In this document: positions 10,721-20,278 of the stretch, piece after piece
Numbering within the stretch: the first letter of the stretch is position 1
Layout: each line of letters starts with the position of its first letter
Source: Candidatus Thalassarchaeaceae archaeon
Lineage (GTDB): Archaea; Thermoplasmatota; Poseidoniia; Poseidoniales; Thalassarchaeaceae
Assembly (NCBI GenBank): GCA_023268715.1
Contig: JALRLV010000003.1
Coordinates: 62,321-126,320, forward strand
Direction of reading: 5' to 3'
Length of the DNA stretch: 64,000 bases
Notes under the pieces: generated by a model
The model's database searches: none
What the model was told of the DNA's origin: nothing
Seen by the model: the letters and a program-made list of their open reading frames with translations, nothing else
Position numbers and translations under genes: made by a program

Positions 10721-12769
10721 TCAAGCACCCCCTGAAATTCCCAATCCTGGGATTTTCGTTTTTTCCTCTAATCTTCGAAGAAGTAAGGCAAGTGTCCAGG
10801 TGACTACAAAATAAGATATCATAACTAATCCCCAGGCTGAAAATATTTGGAAAGTAGTCGCAATCATCAGTTTCCCTTGTCTTGAAAGTTCAGAATAACC
10901 AATTACCATAGCAAGTGACGAATTCAATACCAAATTCACCATTTCATTACCTATTGGTGGGATACAAATTCTAATTGCTTGTGGCATAATTACTAATCTC
11001 ATTGTCCCCAAATAGGTTAATCCGATGCTTCTACCTGCTTCCATTTGACCAGATGGGATAGCAGCTATAGCACCTCGAATTGTTTCACATTGGTATGCTC
11101 CTGAATTAAGTCCGAGAGTGAAAATCGCACTAAGGAAGGTCCGGTCACCGTAGAAGAAGTAGTCAATTCCATCAACACCCGGATCCCCAAATGTACCTTC
11201 CATAACTTGTTGAATCCTCATACCTAATCTGAGTCCGAAGTGAATGAACATAAATTGTACAATTAGCGGAGTATTTCGAAAGAAATCTGTATAGACGGTT
11301 GCTAACGAATTCAGTGGTCTAACCTTGAACAAAGGTCCTGCCAATTTTTCATCTGCTAAAATAAATTGAATTGATATAACTAATATTCCGATTCCGAGAC
11401 CAAACATTGCAAATCCTCTTGGGTCTCCAACAGGAGTGAAAATGTACTCTATACCATTCAATTGTAATTCAGGGAACCTTTTCAGGCCAGAGTAGATTAA
11501 CCACAATGCAAACACCGAACAAATCACTCCAAATCCTTTAATTTGAGATGTAGAAAATCGTTCTAGTAGATTTTTGAGAGATGTGGGTGCTGTTTTCAAC
11601 ATCGCTAGAATTACTCCGATAACAAATCCAAACATTATTCCGAAAATTACTATTTTTACTGTGGCAATAAATCCAGCTAGAAGCATATCATCTGCATATT
11701 CTACGAATTCTCCAAAGTTATTATAATCCGGAATTTCGAAGCCAATTTCTTCATTTTCTCCTGCTCTGTCTGTAATCAGGATAACTCCTGAATCACCGAC
11801 AACTATTCCTAATACGTAGTCGAACATTGCATGGTCATTGAACGAGGTATTTACTCCTGGAGGTAGTAAATTCCTTTCAACATTCAAGCCTTGGTCAAGA
11901 CTTAACCCAAGAAATCCATCAGGCCCAGTGAATAGAATTCTTGAGGATGAGATTACATCAATAGAAGAAAGGTCAATTCCAAGTGTTGTATTGTATCCCG
12001 CGGATTCAATTTCTCTTAATTTCCATTCAAAACCACCAGGGGATGTTGAATAGAGTATTTGTCCAGAATCACTTACTGCGAACATTCGGTAAGGATTGAA
12101 GTAAGATACGGAAACGATTGATGATTCTGGGTCTGGAGCCTCTCTGTAATCCCATGTTGTACCTCCATCATCTGTGGCTAGGATTGTCCCAGAATCACCA
12201 ACAGCCAATCCGTCTTCAGCACCGTTGAAGTCAACATCGTGCAGGTTTTCAGTGAAACTTGTTGTCCTATTCCACCAAGTCTGTTCAGTATATTGCCAGA
12301 TAGAACCTGCATTTCCTACAATTATCAGGGATTGTTCTCCTGTTAAGGCAATACTCTTCATTCTTGCTTGGCTAGAATCGATAACGTTCCACTCAGATTC
12401 CAAGCTATTTTTCATGTAGATTATTCCTTCGGAAGACAATACAGCCATCGAGTCATCATACGAATCTGCTGAGATTAAATCAACATCTCCTAAATTAGTA
12501 TGATTTTGCCATGTTGCGCCAGAGTCATCGCTAAATCTAACGATTCCAGAATCTCCGAATACCCAGATTCTTTCTCCATGGATGACTGCCGAATTTAGGT
12601 CGCGCTCCGTCCAACTTTCGGCTTCGTTCCATCCAGTAATTGTACCTTGTCCGCTTGATTGAGGAATTGAGCAAACTAACAATATAGTGACTAGAATTAA
12701 AACTCTAGACTTAGAGTCAATTGATGACCAAGAGAAAATTCTCTCGATACCCGGAGAGGCTCTATTCAC
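10721..12769 (-). CDS. Fusion: extracellular YCF48/BNR-like beta-propeller joined to amino-acid ABC permease (HisM type)
   Basis: The protein has 682 residues. An N-terminal signal/anchor (residues about 22-40) is followed by about 300 residues of propeller repeats. These contain a recurring G-D-S-G-x-I motif and D-D-G/S-G-A/T-T-W motifs, as in YCF48/photosystem-II-stability-like and BNR folds. From about residue 360 it becomes a PAAT-family permease. That part includes the opening helix, two extra hydrophobic segments, then YTDFFRNTPLIVQ and the EAA-loop G-Q-M-E-A-G-R-S-I-G-L that contacts the ATPase. Normal HisM-like permeases have only 220-300 residues and no propeller. The gene overlaps nothing and abuts the ATPase gene. 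The GTG start is supported by a TATA box placed for a leaderless transcript. The propeller may bind ligand or partner proteins; this is inference. Confidence 0.88.
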   Translation of the reverse strand: MNRASPGIERIFSWSSIDSKSRVLILVTILLVCSIPQSSGQGTITGWNEAESWTERDLNSAVIHGERIWVFGDSGIVRFSDDSGATWQNHTNLGDVDLISADSYDDSMAVLSSEGIIYMKNSLESEWNVIDSSQARMKSIALTGEQSLIIVGNAGSIWQYTEQTWWNRTTSFTENLHDVDFNGAEDGLAVGDSGTILATDDGGTTWDYREAPDPESSIVSVSYFNPYRMFAVSDSGQILYSTSPGGFEWKLREIESAGYNTTLGIDLSSIDVISSSRILFTGPDGFLGLSLDQGLNVERNLLPPGVNTSFNDHAMFDYVLGIVVGDSGVILITDRAGENEEIGFEIPDYNNFGEFVEYADDMLLAGFIATVKIVIFGIMFGFVIGVILAMLKTAPTSLKNLLERFSTSQIKGFGVICSVFALWLIYSGLKRFPELQLNGIEYIFTPVGDPRGFAMFGLGIGILVISIQFILADEKLAGPLFKVRPLNSLATVYTDFFRNTPLIVQFMFIHFGLRLGMRIQQVMEGTFGDPGVDGIDYFFYGDRTFLSAIFTLGLNSGAYQCETIRGAIAAIPSGQMEAGRSIGLTYLGTMRLVIMPQAIRICIPPIGNEMVNLVLNSSLAMVIGYSELSRQGKLMIATTFQIFSAWGLVMISYFVVTWTLALLLRRLEEKTKIPGLGISGGA

Positions 12770-12791
12770 AAATTAAGCACACAGAAGTTAG

Positions 12792-12798
12792 AATATAG
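12792..12798 (-). promoter_or_regulatory. TATA box for the propeller-permease gene (leaderless placement)
   Basis: On the minus strand the sequence reads CTATATT, centred 26-27 bp before the GTG at 12769. That is the archaeal TATA-to-start distance, so transcription would begin at or next to the start codon. Confidence 0.5.
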
Positions 12799-12810
12799 AA
12801 TCGACCCGTA

Positions 12811-12821
12811 TCACAATGTGA
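12811..12821. promoter_or_regulatory. Short palindrome TCACAATGTGA in the divergent promoter region
   Basis: An 11-bp perfect inverted repeat sits between the transporter gene and purC, beside an AT-rich TTTATTTTA that may be the purC TATA element. It could be an operator. It is short enough to be chance. Confidence 0.3.
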
Positions 12822-12897
12822 TTTATTTTATCGTTATCAAAAATAAGAGCATTAGTATTAGCAATGTTCAAGGTTGTCTTTCAATGGCCTTTGTTGT

Positions 12898-13809
12898 ATG
12901 GGCGAGATGATTTACCACGGTAAGGTAAAGCAAGTTTGGAGTACAGATGATCCGGATATAATTGAATTTAGGTATACTGACCAAATTAGCGTTTTCGACC
13001 AAATTATACCTAGCCTAATTCCTCGAAAGGGCGAGTCATTAAACAGAACCTCTTGTCACTGGTTCAAACTTGTTGAAGAAGCAGGAATTTGTGATACCCA
13101 TGTTATCGAAATGAATGCACCCGATAGAGTGTTAGCGCGAAGATTCGATGTTATTCGTGAGCCTGGAGCGATATCGCGAGACCAAGAAAATGTCTTCGTC
13201 CCATTGGAAGTGATTTGTCGACATTATCTTGCAGGTAGCGGTTGGAGAAGATATGCGAGGGGTGACGCCCCTGCTGAAGAATTTGGATTTGAACCCGGAA
13301 CCATACTAGAGGAAGGGGTAAAACTTCCAAAACCTTACCTTGAGGTCTCGACCAAATTTGAAAAATTCGATAGATTACTCGATAGAAAGGAGGCATTGCA
13401 AATATCCAATCTCAGTGACGACGAATTTGACTCTATTCTCGAAATTGTTGTCAAGGTTGACGAAATAATCGAAACTGAAGCCGCAAAGCGGGGATTAATC
13501 CATGTCGATGGAAAGAAAGAATTCGCCTTGGGCGAGGGCAGAGTTCCGGTCTTGGTGGATTCATTCGGAACCTTAGATGAAGACAGATGGTGGGATGCTG
13601 AAGCATATACTAGTGGAGAGATTGTTCAACTTTCGAAAGAATTCGTCAGGGGCCATTATCTAGAGACTGGTCACCACTCTGAACTTTACGCGGCGAGAAA
13701 GGCAGGTACTGAAGAGCCACCAATTCCTGCTTTACCACAGTCTATTATCGATCAAACCTCAACTCTTTATGCAGATATGTTTGAAAGATTAACAGGTCAA
13801 GAATTCTAA
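12898..13809 (+). CDS. purC: Phosphoribosylaminoimidazole-succinocarboxamide synthase (SAICAR synthetase)
   Basis: It catalyses the ATP-dependent joining of CAIR and aspartate in purine synthesis. The protein is about 303 residues from the ATG at 12898; another ATG at 12907 gives the commonest family N terminus (I-Y-H-G-K-V-K-Q-V), and a TTG lies at 12874. Recognisable parts are the N-terminal Y-x-G-K-x-K strand, EVSTKFEKFD, the substrate-site G-L-I-H-V-D-G-K-K-E-F-A and D-S-F-G-T-L-D-E-D-R-W-W. It stands alone, divergent from the transporter genes and convergent with the next. Confidence 0.93.
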   Translation: MGEMIYHGKVKQVWSTDDPDIIEFRYTDQISVFDQIIPSLIPRKGESLNRTSCHWFKLVEEAGICDTHVIEMNAPDRVLARRFDVIREPGAISRDQENVFVPLEVICRHYLAGSGWRRYARGDAPAEEFGFEPGTILEEGVKLPKPYLEVSTKFEKFDRLLDRKEALQISNLSDDEFDSILEIVVKVDEIIETEAAKRGLIHVDGKKEFALGEGRVPVLVDSFGTLDEDRWWDAEAYTSGEIVQLSKEFVRGHYLETGHHSELYAARKAGTEEPPIPALPQSIIDQTSTLYADMFERLTGQEF

Positions 13810-13811
13810 TC

Positions 13812-14435
13812 TTAGGAATGTCTCCTCATCAGAATACCACACTTTCTTTTTTCTGCCCCGCGTAAAATGATAGTTAGATGTCGAAAAGCATCGGCAACAC
13901 CACCGTCTATGGGTTCACTTGGGTCAACTGCCCATTTGCCTTTTTGGATTGCTCGACGGAGATTAGTTACATCTCTTGAATCAAGCCAGCCACATAATTC
14001 CAAACCACCCCTGCCAGATGAAAATCCTCCTTCTCCAAGAAATTCTTCATATAGGCCAAGAGTTAGTTTTGCAAGTAATTCATGAAGTCCATTCTCACTC
14101 TTTTCAATTGTATTATTCAGTAGGTACTCAATGGCATTACCCCCTTCAATCGGAAATCTTCCGATTCTTTCTCTACTAACTCCTCTGTCTAGTGGTTCTG
14201 GCATTCCGCCGTCCCCCTTCCAAGCGACTGAACATAGGAATAGCATCATTGCAGGATCCATGATTGGATTTTCTCCCTCCTCTAATTCTAGAATTGAGGA
14301 TGGTATCGCTTCTAAGGATTTTATTTCTGCATGGTCGCCTCCTTGTGAGGATTGAATTGACGGTATCAATTCTAGCGGGTCATGCCGTAAAGGCTCGAAA
14401 GTATAGAATGGACTAGGGGGGATGTAGCGATTCAT
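13812..14435 (-). CDS. Protein of unknown function, 207 residues
   Basis: I do not recognise the family. There is no signal peptide or membrane segment. The sequence is mixed helical, with conserved-looking small motifs: G-G-M-P-E-P-L, G-N-A-I-E-Y-L, and W-L-D-S-R-D-V-T-N-L-R near the C terminus. It starts at an ATG at 14435, just 14 bp after the stop codon of the giant surface-protein gene on the same strand, so the two may be co-transcribed. Confidence 0.7.
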   Translation of the reverse strand: MNRYIPPSPFYTFEPLRHDPLELIPSIQSSQGGDHAEIKSLEAIPSSILELEEGENPIMDPAMMLFLCSVAWKGDGGMPEPLDRGVSRERIGRFPIEGGNAIEYLLNNTIEKSENGLHELLAKLTLGLYEEFLGEGGFSSGRGGLELCGWLDSRDVTNLRRAIQKGKWAVDPSEPIDGGVADAFRHLTIILRGAEKRKCGILMRRHS

Positions 14436-14449
14436 TCTAGCACCTGTGA

Positions 14450-17400
14450 TTAGTCGTCGCCGGTCAAACGCTTCAACCTGCTCTCAAAGTCGTCCAATTG
14501 TCGTTCAACGACTTCTGGAGTATCCTCTACAACTTGACTGGTGACATGCTCCTCATTTTCAATTATTGTATTTTCTTGAATATTTTCTCCGATCAAATTT
14601 TCAGAAGGCACAGGTGGTTTTGGAAGCTTAGTTTCTTGCTTTTTCTTACTAAGGATGGACTCAGTCATATCCAATAATTTCTTCCTTTCCCGCTGATTGT
14701 AAAGGATCCATGTCAATGTAAGTGCCAATGAAATTACAAGAATTGCCGAGCCAATTGCCGTAAACCATTCAAAGCCTGAATCATTATTTACAGAACCGCC
14801 AGAAAGAATCAATTTTGCTTCATTGTCGGTTGGATTGGAATCTACATCCCAAGGGAACTTACATTGCACCGTCACAATGATTTCCGTTCCATCTGGTGCA
14901 TCTTCTAAAGATGGGCGGTCCAACTTTGGTTCTGGAGGATAAGTTCCTGAGAAATCGATTTCATGGGTTGCTGAATGGCTGCCAGCGATTACTAAAATGC
15001 TACAATCGGCATCAGTCAGCAGGTGGTGATACTCTCTTTTTGTTAATACCTTGATTTTTTGAGTATCTCCTTGACCATCAAGTTCAAGAGCAACCAAACC
15101 AACGTTCCAATCATTTCGACGGATTTCAAATTCAGTCTCATCTGATGCAATAACAATTCCTCTTTCATCCAATAGCCGAATGACTAGACTCCTCATTCCC
15201 GGCTGTGGATTCCATGAAGTAGCACTTAGGTTAACCTGGCCCGAAGTTGTGTTGGCATCCAAATTACCTTCAGTTGAGTCTAACATTTTTCCTTCATCGT
15301 CAATTAGAATTACAGTATAGCTGAATGGTTGGGTTCCATTGGCAACTGTACATTCTGCCCTCACTGAGCCGATAGCTCCTGTTATTGAGCAGGTAGCATA
15401 CCTAAGCGCAGGTTCGATGACATATGCTGTGTATGGTAAGACTGTGTTGGAATCCACATTAACTTGAGTGCCAGTAGACGCTGTGTTGGCTTGCCAGACC
15501 CAACCACCTTGCAAATCCCATTGTAGAATTGACTGAACATCATCAACAACTGAGGAATCTGGTGAAGTTCCGTGTATGTCTAGCAGAACACTATCTCCCT
15601 GCATCGATATAATCACAGGTGAAGATGCCCATGAATGATCTTCGTATTGTGTGTCGAGAGAAATTTCCCTTTGATTACCTGCTTCATCTTGTGCCAAGAT
15701 TCTGATGGTTCTAGATTCCCCCTGCCAATCTGAGGATGGAATTACTTCTAATGGGACTCCTGTGATTTCTCCCACTCCAATAACCACCTGAGTAGGTCCT
15801 GAAACTTGCCAACCTTGAGGTAGGCTAAGTACCTCAAGTGAAATTGTTGTTGGCGCATTACCCTGATTATGTAATTCTGCATGGGGATACCCTCCACTGT
15901 CTGAAACAATCCAATTCCCACTGCCTTGAAGGCTGAATTCATGAATCTCTGCAACTCTAAGCGGCAATGTAATGGTGGCCTCACTGCTACCATCTCCTTC
16001 CCTTAATCTAACCAATAACTCAACGGTTCTTCCGTGCCTAGCAGTAGAGGCGGGCGTGATTTGTAAATCTAGAGTTGCGGTACTTCCAGGGTCTAAGACT
16101 GGTAATTCATCAGGTGTGTCAACTTCCCATCCAATTTCTCCGTCCACCTGTACGCTTACGTATGGACGAGTTGGCGAATTTCCTTCCTGAACAACAGTTA
16201 GTGAAACCGTAGACCCAGACGGGTCAATCTCCAAATCCGCATTAGATGCTATGGCATTCCAGCCTGCTACATGGGAAACTTCTATTGTGAATGTAAAGGT
16301 GTGAATTTCGACATCAAATGCCACTATTGAAGCACTAACTTGGTAAGTTGTTCCATTCCAAGCACCAAAAGGTACTTCCACTACCAAATAAAGTGTAGTG
16401 GACCTGTTTACCGGGACCGATGATACATTATCACCAAATATGTTCCAATCGGTTACTGTATCCGCACCTTGGTGATTGAGCAGGCCGGAAGCGGATACTG
16501 AAAGGTCGTCGTCAAGATTTCCAATATTTGTTGCATAAATTTCGACGGCGAAGGAATCACCGGGGCTGATTGCAAATGCATTGTCCTCGACATCACCAAT
16601 TGCAGAATAAAGTACTACCTCCCAACGATGATCTTGTCTTGCTTCAAGCGTCAGGATGACTGAATCTGATATCGTTGAATTTCCTTCAGAGGTCATGAAT
16701 AACTCAATACTAACTGGAATTCTGGCGGGGGTTGTATCTGGTAAAATAATCTCAACTGGTAGAGTCCTCAAACTTCCCGCGCTTAGAGTCACTCTTGAGT
16801 TACTGAATGTGACAGATATACCAGGGTCTTCTGTAAGATAATCATCCAATATTACCGCGTGAGACATGACGTAGGTATCTTCACCATTTCCAGGATTGTA
16901 CAACCGAACCGTCGCAGGTATAGATTCCTCCACCTCTACTAAATGAGGCGATTCGGTAGGAGATACCAATGTAAGTGAGGTCCTGTAAATTTGCATGACC
17001 TCAACGGATAATCGAAGCGAATAATCCGAACCAAGGCTACTAGAATCTGTGAATGAATGGAAAGCAGGAGGAGCATCGACAGGAAGTTCTACGGACAATA
17101 TGCCACTTACTCTTGAACTAGGAATTCCTTGCATCGTAATATCATCTCCATTTATCGATAATGAACCAGAACCCGACCAAAACCAATCTTCTATTCCCAT
17201 TCCAGCGTCACTAATTTTCCAATCTAAAACTCCAGAAGAGGCTGGAAGGTCTGCGATAACATTCCATTGCAATGTATTCTCAGGCATGCTCCTCTGGTGA
17301 TTGGTTTCGGTTACAACACTTGTAGCGATGAATTGTAATTGCACGGTTTGACAGGTTTCCTCCTCCCCGCTCCCAACACACATTGTAAGCGGGGTAGTAA

Positions 17401-20128
17401 CGCTATCTCCTAGAGATACATCTGTTGGTACATTTAGTCTCGCAGAGATTATTTTTTCTTCTCCAGCAGATAGAGTTAATGCGGGTATTTCATTTCCAAT
17501 TTCATCGTACAACGTTAAGCTATTTTCAGCAGAATCCCAAGATGTACTGTCCCAGAACATTGAGATCGAATTTTCATCTGCATTCCCTAGGTTTTCCACG
17601 ATTAGCCATGCTTTTGCAGAGTCCCCAATCAGACCATAGCCGCTACTGACGGTAGTCCCCGCCGGCCCTCTGATTGACAATCCACGTGTACGGTTTGCCT
17701 CGACTGGTAAAACTCCGCTAACGCTTACATTCTGATCTTCGTCTAGGGTAAGCGTTAGCGAAAGATATCCTGCATCTGAACCATCCGCATTTATTGGCGC
17801 GTTAATCCTAAGAGAGGGAGTCCAAGTTCCATCTGCAGAAATTTGAATGGACGTAATCCCTCCTGGTGTTTCATCACTCCAGGTCCACCCTTCTGGCAAA
17901 TTACTAGCGTCGACGTTCATACTCCAAACACCGGCAAGACGGCCAGTTGAGCGAACAGTTGGTTGACCAATGGTTGATTCTCCTGGATTAACTCTAACAG
18001 GATTCGTAGGCATCTCAAATGTGGCATTGTAAGGTGGCACAATCGTCAGAGTGGTCGATTGTGCATCGTTGTCATAACGAGATTGAGTTACATTTTGGTA
18101 TGGGTCGAGTACCAATGCGAAATTATATTCTCCAAGTCCACCTGACCATCCGACAGAGAAGGATTCGAACCCTGCTGAACCTGTGGGGTCAGTCGGTTCT
18201 AAGCTGCTAGCACGATGGCGTGCTATCTCTATTCCATCAGCGTAAAGCACTGCGTCTACAGCCTCATCGATTTCAATAGTTCCTGCATTTTCAAAGAAGG
18301 CTGTAATCGTAACTTCTTCGTTAGGCTTAGGTGCACTTGGATTGAATTCTATTGCACGCCCATCTAGCAATGGCCTAACGTCGGCAAGAGCCGTAGAGAT
18401 TACTGTATCACCCAGAACTATATCCAATGTTGCGTCTCCATCGAGGTCCGCTAAGGCTGGAGATGACCAGGTTCTGTGATCAACTTCGACCTCATTGTTC
18501 CAATTGTCGTTAATTGCAGCTTGAGTCCCAGTATCTCCGTCCCAGGCCCAAAGAGTTCTTCCATATGCAACTAACAATTCCGGCGCTCCGCTACCATCAA
18601 TATCCATCCAGACGGGTTGTGCAACTGCAATTTCGTCATTAAAGGCCCCGCTAGATTGCTCTAAGTCATTGTACCATTCAATTTGAGGGTTATTTCCCGA
18701 AACATCATGGCAGCCAGCATGTCCATGTCTTGCGGTAGTCTCCTGATACCAAGTCACCCAACAGACTCTATCGATTACACTATCGTCATCGGTATCTATT
18801 GCAATTGGTGGGGCGTCAGTGAAACCATTTACTGCCTCAAACGACCAAATTTCCGAACCATCATCAATCTCTAATCCTCTAAATTCTGCACCATCAACGC
18901 TGCTTGAACCATCTGCGTCTGTGGGTATTGAAATAATCATCTCAGGCGTGGAATCAGAATCTAAGTTAGCAATAACCGGCCCTGGCAGTCTAATGTGAGG
19001 TACGTCAGTATCGCCATCTAAATTTGCTAGGCTGAGAGACCATAGTTGGTCACCTGACACAGAATTTAGTTTCCAAACCCACATCGCTCCACTGGACGCT
19101 TCGGTCGTCGTGAGTAAAATATAGCCAGTTTGGTCGTCAACTTGAGCAAATGATGGATCTGAGGGGTGGCTTCCATCCGCTAACATGGATTGCCACATTG
19201 GTGTAGGCACTCCGTTCGCTCCAAGGGGCAGGGCCAAGACTACGGGATTTTCGTTATTATCGATAACTGCAAGGACCAATTCAGCGTCTCCGTCCAAATC
19301 AAGATCCGCTAGCAAGGGTTGAGTTGTGGGTCTATGCCCTCCTAACCAAGAAGAGGTATAGGGTCCATTCGTACTTCCTATCTGCAGGTCATCGTCAGTG
19401 TAGCTCCACAGCAACTCTCCGCTTTTTGAGCCACCCGGTGACCAACCGGTTACTGAGCAATGAAGTACAGGAGAATAAGCATCGACATACAAAGCACCAC
19501 CTGCGTCGTAAACAATTATGACTTCCTGCATTCCATCATCATCAAGATCTACAATTACTGGTGAAGCCTTGATTATCTCTGTGGCACCCAAATCTACCTC
19601 CCAAGCCAAATCAGCATCTTCACCTTCGATAATTTTCACAACACTGTGATCGTTACCTCCGACTACTTCGGTTTGGATTAGCACAATGAATAAGGAATCT
19701 CCTCCACATCTTTCCTCGGCTGCCTCATCAGTAACAATTTGTTGACTAAAATCTGCAACTGGGGTTCCGAGTGCGTCCGTGCCTATCGAATAGGTGCCAT
19801 ATTCCCAATTTATCACTGGGTCTACAATAGAGGATAATTCCGTTGCATTGTTCGGCGAATCAGTTCCGGCGCCACCGGTTGGGGAATGGAGAGGTCCTTC
19901 AGAGGTCCTTTGGGAAATTCTTCCAGGCTGGGGCCAAGGCTGTCCTCCATCAATCCAAGGCTCTACAGTTCCTGTGAAGGAGGAATCATTCTCTAAATCG
20001 TCCAATTTCAGGAAATTATTTGGCTTAGTCATGAGCATAGGAGAAAGCGAAAGTAGTAACAAACAGACTACTGCGAGAGAAGCGTTCTGCTTCTTTGAGG
20101 GTTTGAAACTCGGACTCTGCATGCTCAC
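14450..20128 (-). CDS. Giant (about 1,890 residues) secreted FG-GAP/CARDB-like surface protein with C-terminal membrane anchor
   Basis: A basic N terminus (KPSKKQ) and a leucine-rich helix form a signal sequence. Residues about 150-620 contain at least five calcium-binding-like D-L-D-x-D-G/S motifs (for example VIVDLDDDG, ALADLDGDA) of the FG-GAP/VCBS propeller type. A CARDB-like domain follows (E-I-D-E-A-V-D-A-V-L-Y-A-D-G). About 900 residues of Ig-like, NEW/NPCBM-type repeats come next (for example N-L-G-N-A-D-E-N, N-I-G-N-L-D-D-D). One membrane helix lies near residue 1800, before a charged cytoplasmic tail. The likely role is cell-surface adhesion or a structural coat; the ligand is unknown. 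The start is GTG at 20128 or ATG at 20122. It is divergent from the rpoE1 operon. Confidence 0.85.
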   Translation of the reverse strand: MSMQSPSFKPSKKQNASLAVVCLLLLSLSPMLMTKPNNFLKLDDLENDSSFTGTVEPWIDGGQPWPQPGRISQRTSEGPLHSPTGGAGTDSPNNATELSSIVDPVINWEYGTYSIGTDALGTPVADFSQQIVTDEAAEERCGGDSLFIVLIQTEVVGGNDHSVVKIIEGEDADLAWEVDLGATEIIKASPVIVDLDDDGMQEVIIVYDAGGALYVDAYSPVLHCSVTGWSPGGSKSGELLWSYTDDDLQIGSTNGPYTSSWLGGHRPTTQPLLADLDLDGDAELVLAVIDNNENPVVLALPLGANGVPTPMWQSMLADGSHPSDPSFAQVDDQTGYILLTTTEASSGAMWVWKLNSVSGDQLWSLSLANLDGDTDVPHIRLPGPVIANLDSDSTPEMIISIPTDADGSSSVDGAEFRGLEIDDGSEIWSFEAVNGFTDAPPIAIDTDDDSVIDRVCWVTWYQETTARHGHAGCHDVSGNNPQIEWYNDLEQSSGAFNDEIAVAQPVWMDIDGSGAPELLVAYGRTLWAWDGDTGTQAAINDNWNNEVEVDHRTWSSPALADLDGDATLDIVLGDTVISTALADVRPLLDGRAIEFNPSAPKPNEEVTITAFFENAGTIEIDEAVDAVLYADGIEIARHRASSLEPTDPTGSAGFESFSVGWSGGLGEYNFALVLDPYQNVTQSRYDNDAQSTTLTIVPPYNATFEMPTNPVRVNPGESTIGQPTVRSTGRLAGVWSMNVDASNLPEGWTWSDETPGGITSIQISADGTWTPSLRINAPINADGSDAGYLSLTLTLDEDQNVSVSGVLPVEANRTRGLSIRGPAGTTVSSGYGLIGDSAKAWLIVENLGNADENSISMFWDSTSWDSAENSLTLYDEIGNEIPALTLSAGEEKIISARLNVPTDVSLGDSVTTPLTMCVGSGEEETCQTVQLQFIATSVVTETNHQRSMPENTLQWNVIADLPASSGVLDWKISDAGMGIEDWFWSGSGSLSINGDDITMQGIPSSRVSGILSVELPVDAPPAFHSFTDSSSLGSDYSLRLSVEVMQIYRTSLTLVSPTESPHLVEVEESIPATVRLYNPGNGEDTYVMSHAVILDDYLTEDPGISVTFSNSRVTLSAGSLRTLPVEIILPDTTPARIPVSIELFMTSEGNSTISDSVILTLEARQDHRWEVVLYSAIGDVEDNAFAISPGDSFAVEIYATNIGNLDDDLSVSASGLLNHQGADTVTDWNIFGDNVSSVPVNRSTTLYLVVEVPFGAWNGTTYQVSASIVAFDVEIHTFTFTIEVSHVAGWNAIASNADLEIDPSGSTVSLTVVQEGNSPTRPYVSVQVDGEIGWEVDTPDELPVLDPGSTATLDLQITPASTARHGRTVELLVRLREGDGSSEATITLPLRVAEIHEFSLQGSGNWIVSDSGGYPHAELHNQGNAPTTISLEVLSLPQGWQVSGPTQVVIGVGEITGVPLEVIPSSDWQGESRTIRILAQDEAGNQREISLDTQYEDHSWASSPVIISMQGDSVLLDIHGTSPDSSVVDDVQSILQWDLQGGWVWQANTASTGTQVNVDSNTVLPYTAYVIEPALRYATCSITGAIGSVRAECTVANGTQPFSYTVILIDDEGKMLDSTEGNLDANTTSGQVNLSATSWNPQPGMRSLVIRLLDERGIVIASDETEFEIRRNDWNVGLVALELDGQGDTQKIKVLTKREYHHLLTDADCSILVIAGSHSATHEIDFSGTYPPEPKLDRPSLEDAPDGTEIIVTVQCKFPWDVDSNPTDNEAKLILSGGSVNNDSGFEWFTAIGSAILVISLALTLTWILYNQRERKKLLDMTESILSKKKQETKLPKPPVPSENLIGENIQENTIIENEEHVTSQVVEDTPEVVERQLDDFESRLKRLTGDD

Positions 20129-20168
20129 CAGAGTCTTACTTGCGCTTTCCGAGCCACTTGAAGGTTAG

Positions 20169-20212
20169 GGGTAAACTCTCATTCAGACCTACGGTCTGAT
20201 GACACTTTACCC
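20169..20212. repeat. Two-tier inverted repeat (nested 7-bp + 7-bp stems)
   Basis: GGGTAAA (20169-20175) pairs with TTTACCC (20206-20212). Inside it, TCAGACC (20183-20189) pairs with GGTCTGA (20193-20199) around a TAC loop. The internal loop is 7 by 6 nt. It sits between the giant surface-protein gene and rpoE1. It could be an RNA element or a palindromic binding site for either promoter. Confidence 0.65.
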
Positions 20213-20278
20213 ATCGCCGAGAGTATTTCCATTCCAGAATCTCATCCGTTGCGCTTATAGCAGGACCTTAGTTCGGCG

